The position numbers and the translations under genes are program-made. The notes under the pieces were generated by a model. That model saw only the letters and a program-made list of their open reading frames with translations. It ran no database searches and was not told the DNA's origin. From assembly GCA_002413355.1 (NCBI GenBank), contig DHWV01000090.1, positions 9,481 to 16,802 of the forward strand: DNA of 7,322 nt, in the 5' to 3' direction. The DNA comes from Desulfobulbaceae bacterium UBA5173 (GTDB lineage Bacteria > Desulfobacterota > Desulfobulbia > Desulfobulbales > Desulfobulbaceae). This document shows positions 6,126-7,322 of the stretch, piece by piece. Positions within the stretch are counted from its first letter, which is position 1; every line of letters starts with the position of its first letter.

Positions 6126-6385
6126 ATCCCTTCACGATACTGAATATCAGCCCAACAGCGGATGCTGCGGCGGTCATGCAAGCCGCTGCCGCCGTTCTGC
6201 GCGACAAACGGCATTCCGCCCGCGAGATCGCCGAAGCCCGGCAGCTCCTGATGAATCCAGAAGTCCGGCCAGTGTTGGTCTTCCTTCATTCCGCCGACCT
6301 TACGTCGTTGCTCCGGCCTCATGCCGCCGCCGAAGAGTCGGACAACGGCACAACCGCGCTCCAGCGGCTGGATATTTTTGACTGA
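6122..6385 (+). CDS. Small J-domain-like protein lacking HPD
   Basis: An 87-aa protein. Its first 50 residues resemble a J-domain outline: a start of the type 'PF-x-IL-x-I' with PTAD before helix II (AAAVMQAAAAVLRDKR, 15-30), then helix III with SAREIAEARQLLMNPEVRP (32-50), like the usual EI-x-EA-x-x-LL-x-(D/N)P-x-x-R end. The invariant HPD between helices II and III is missing; RHS (30-32) stands there. Since HPD is what triggers DnaK ATPase in true J-proteins, it is probably a J-like (degenerate) protein that binds without stimulating, or one with another role. The remainder (51-87) is short and probably partly disordered. GGAG at 6111-6114 and the 4-bp overlap with the preceding gene support the start. 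The GrpE-like gene begins 5 bases after its stop, which supports the co-chaperone reading. The match is moderate and rests on pattern only. Confidence 0.55.
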   Translation: MNPFTILNISPTADAAAVMQAAAAVLRDKRHSAREIAEARQLLMNPEVRPVLVFLHSADLTSLLRPHAAAEESDNGTTALQRLDIFD

Positions 6386-6390
6386 ACACG

Positions 6391-6870
6391 ATGATGCAGC
6401 GAGAAGATAGGCCAAACAGCCCCAGCGATGTGCTGCGGGAGAAGCTGGTAGCATTTCAACGTGAAATAGCCGATTTGAAGCGGCAGGCCAAGGAGCAGCA
6501 GGAGACTTGCCTGCGCCGCGAGCAGGAGCTGTGCGCCGAGCTGTTCGAGGTGCTGGATGCCTTTGACAGCATTGAGCTGCATCTACGGCGCAGGCCGGAA
6601 CCGCTCGACAAGACCAGCCAGAGCGTGATCAGCAGCATGAAGGCTGTGCAGCGCAAGCTCTTCCGTCTCCTCGGTTCACGCCAGATAGAGCCGCTCGATT
6701 TGGCTGACCGCCGTGCCACAATTGAGCAATGCGTGGTTGTGGACACCAGAAGCGTTCCCAGCCGGGAAAACGAGGAAATCCTTGCCGTGCTGAAGCGGGG
6801 CTATGTGGATGCTGCCCGGAACCTCGTTCTCCGCAAGGCAGAAGTGGTGACAGTGCGCAACGAAGAATAA
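6391..6870 (+). CDS. Divergent GrpE-like nucleotide exchange factor
   Basis: A 159-aa protein, shorter than typical GrpE (about 190-200 aa). The N-terminal half is a long charged helix likely to form a coiled coil (about 13-55). LFEVLDAFDSIELHL (51-65) matches the GrpE 'L-x-P-V-x-D-x-L-E-R' region. The C-terminal beta domain is visible as IEQCVVVDTRSVPSRENEEILAVLKRGY (111-138) followed by LVLRKAEVVTV (145-155), the usual GrpE ending with GY-x...R-x-LR-x-A-x-V-x-V. GrpE dimers exchange nucleotide on DnaK. No dnaK or hrcA is adjacent, so this looks like a second, specialised GrpE rather than the heat-shock one. No ribosome binding site is visible before 6391 (a second ATG is at 6394), and an in-frame stop lies at 6379-6381. 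Translation probably depends on re-initiation from the upstream gene. Confidence 0.75.
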   Translation: MMQREDRPNSPSDVLREKLVAFQREIADLKRQAKEQQETCLRREQELCAELFEVLDAFDSIELHLRRRPEPLDKTSQSVISSMKAVQRKLFRLLGSRQIEPLDLADRRATIEQCVVVDTRSVPSRENEEILAVLKRGYVDAARNLVLRKAEVVTVRNEE

Positions 6871-6876
6871 AATGCC

Positions 6877-6907
6877 TTGACAGCAAAAGGGCTAATGCGG
6901 TAATAAT
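6877..6907 (+). promoter_or_regulatory. Promoter of the tRNA-Leu gene
   Basis: A perfect -35 box TTGACA (6877-6882) and an AT-rich -10 region TAATAAT (6901-6907, best read as AATAAT, 5/6 match with 19-bp spacing) lie directly upstream of the tRNA. Transcription would begin near 6914, giving a leader of only about 6 bases before the mature 5' end at 6920. The -35 box begins 6 bases after the grpE-like stop codon. The tRNA is therefore probably transcribed on its own. Confidence 0.6.
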
Positions 6908-6919
6908 AGCGGCAGTTCA

Positions 6920-7007
6920 GCCGGAGTGGTGAAACTGGTAGACGCACTGGACTCAAAATCCAGCGGGCCTCGCGCCCATGTCGGTTCGATTCCGACCTCC
7001 GGCACCA
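6920..7007 (+). tRNA. tRNA-Leu (anticodon CAA)
   Basis: A complete class II cloverleaf with encoded CCA. The acceptor stem is GCCGGAG (6920-6926) with CTCCGGC (6997-7003), followed by discriminator A and CCA (7005-7007). The D-arm follows with GGTAGAC. The anticodon stem is CTGGA/TCCAG (6947-6951/6959-6963) around the loop CTCAAAA, giving anticodon CAA at 6954-6956, which reads UUG. A long variable arm GGGC/GCCC (6965-6968/6974-6977), typical of tRNA-Leu, is present. The T-arm is GTCGG/CCGAC (6980-6984/6992-6996) around TTCGATT. All stems pair without mismatches. Confidence 0.97.
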
Positions 7008-7041
7008 TATTGTTATCCAACAGCATCCATAGAAGTTCAAT

Positions 7042-7075
7042 AAAGCCCGCAAACTTAGCAGATTATCGGGTTTTT
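7042..7075 (+). terminator. Probable Rho-independent terminator after tRNA-Leu
   Basis: AAAGCCCG (7042-7049) can pair with CGGGTTTT (7067-7074), with one G-T pair and a 17-base loop, and T7075 continues the T-run. The distance of 35 bases from the tRNA end fits a tRNA terminator. The loop is rather long, so it is less certain than a compact hairpin. Confidence 0.55.
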
Positions 7076-7102
7076 CTCTGCATTTCCGTCCAAAAAAGCG
7101 CG

Positions 7103-7132
7103 TTGACTTCCGCTGCATGAAGCGGGTATAAC
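7103..7132 (+). promoter_or_regulatory. Candidate promoter with an operator-like dyad in its spacer
   Basis: TTGACT (7103-7108) and TATAAC (7127-7132) each match the sigma-70 consensus at 5 of 6 positions, with an 18-bp spacer. The spacer holds the inverted repeat CCGCT-N6-AGCGG (7110-7125). No gene follows on this strand inside the window; the next feature is a transposase tail on the opposite strand. It may be the promoter of a gene displaced by the insertion, or a chance match. Confidence 0.4.
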
Positions 7133-7168
7133 TGCGGGTATCTGACAAGATAAACAAAACGTACCCGC
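7122..7168. repeat. GCGGGTAT direct repeats plus an inverted copy, downstream of tRNA-Leu
   Basis: GCGGGTAT occurs at 7122-7129 and again at 7134-7141 (12-bp step), and the inverted form TACCCGC at 7162-7168. Short direct repeats of a GGGTAT type just 3' of a tRNA gene resemble arm-type binding sites of tyrosine integrases. No integrase gene is visible and no copy of the tRNA 3' end is repeated in the window, so this remains a suggestion. Confidence 0.35.
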
Positions 7169-7205
7169 TGCGTTATTTGCGCTGCCTTCCCGACAGCCGC
7201 ACCAT

Positions 7206-7322
7206 GAACCTATCTCAAAATAACTGAACAAGCACGTTGTAGAAAAGCTAAGAAATTGCCAAGATGACGCTCATACCGGACAACCAGCCGCCTGAAGTTC
7301 TGAAGCCAAGCGAAAAGTCGTT
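7206..7322 (-). mobile_element. End of an IS5-family insertion sequence (partial, boundary approximate)
   Basis: The transposase tail at 7210-7320 implies an insertion sequence entering from beyond the right edge. In this IS group the transposase stop lies at or near the element end. The terminal inverted repeat is therefore probably around GAACCTATCTCAAAAT (7206-7221), overlapping the stop codon. The exact boundary and target duplication cannot be set because the other end is outside the window. Confidence 0.5.
7210..7320 (-). CDS. IS5-family transposase, C-terminal 36 residues (partial)
   Basis: Reading the - strand from 7320, an open frame encodes 36 residues and ends at TAG (7212-7210). 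The sequence RLFAWLQNFRRLVVRYERHL (first 20) followed by GNFLAFLQRACSVILR is the characteristic DDE transposase C-terminus of IS5-family (IS427-like) elements, where the conserved catalytic Glu lies just upstream of R-x-F-x-W-L. The rest of the gene lies beyond the window, so whether the transposase is intact cannot be judged. The frame is uninterrupted as far as it goes. Confidence 0.85.
   Translation of the reverse strand, partial: RLFAWLQNFRRLVVRYERHLGNFLAFLQRACSVILR

Noticed and set aside
6926..7120. 64-aa open frame starting MVKLVDALDSKSSGP
   Set aside because: A classic false protein translated from the tRNA-Leu sequence itself.
6801..7157. 118-aa open frame on the - strand crossing the tRNA
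   Set aside because: It translates the complement of tRNA-Leu (the familiar RRSESNRHGREARW type of false peptide) and so is not a gene.

Overview
The window carries the 3' end of nifH followed by a complete nifI1-nifI2-nifD-nifK run, all on the + strand. It therefore encodes most of a molybdenum nitrogenase together with the PII-like pair that switches it off. The order H-I1-I2-D-K, the roughly 54-residue insertion in NifD and the short N-terminus of NifK all point to the 'clostridial/methanogen' (group II, anaerobe) nitrogenase lineage. The GC-rich coding sequence, the IS5-type transposase tail and the bacterial tRNA-Leu with encoded CCA suggest an anaerobic bacterium. My best guess is a Desulfobacterota (sulfate-reducer-like) genome, but this is inference only; nothing in the window proves the taxon.

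Layout. 1-171: end of nifH. 172-470: a structured nifH-nifI1 spacer. It contains seven exact 23-bp units (229-389), each built around the dyad ATGC-NN-GCAT, bracketed by two near-identical GTAGGGGCGAAA hairpins (175-202 and 411-440). 471-1174: nifI1 and nifI2, overlapping by 4 bp. 1194-2840: nifD. 2849-2878: a perfect 30-bp palindrome of the same GTAGGGGCG family. 2907-4280: nifK. 4288-4330: a terminator-like hairpin region that probably ends the nif transcript. nifE, nifN and nifB are not in the window.

4494-6870: a second, tightly packed operon unrelated to nif by sequence. It encodes a 543-aa alpha-helical, probably TPR-like protein that I do not recognise, a small J-domain-like protein without the HPD motif, and a short divergent GrpE-like nucleotide exchange factor. 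No DnaK lies beside them. Together they look like an accessory Hsp70 co-chaperone set.

6877-7007: a tRNA-Leu(CAA) gene with its own promoter. 7008-7209: noncoding DNA with a terminator, a promoter-like site and GCGGGTAT repeats resembling integrase arm sites. 7210-7320: the C-terminal tail of an IS5-family transposase on the - strand, running out of the window. The tRNA and what follows look like a mobile-element boundary.

How the nif genes work together: NifH passes electrons to the NifDK heterotetramer, which holds the P-cluster and FeMo-cofactor. NifI1 and NifI2 form a complex that senses 2-oxoglutarate and energy status and binds NifDK to block electron delivery. All metal-cluster ligands that I checked in NifD and NifK are intact, so the enzyme should be functional.
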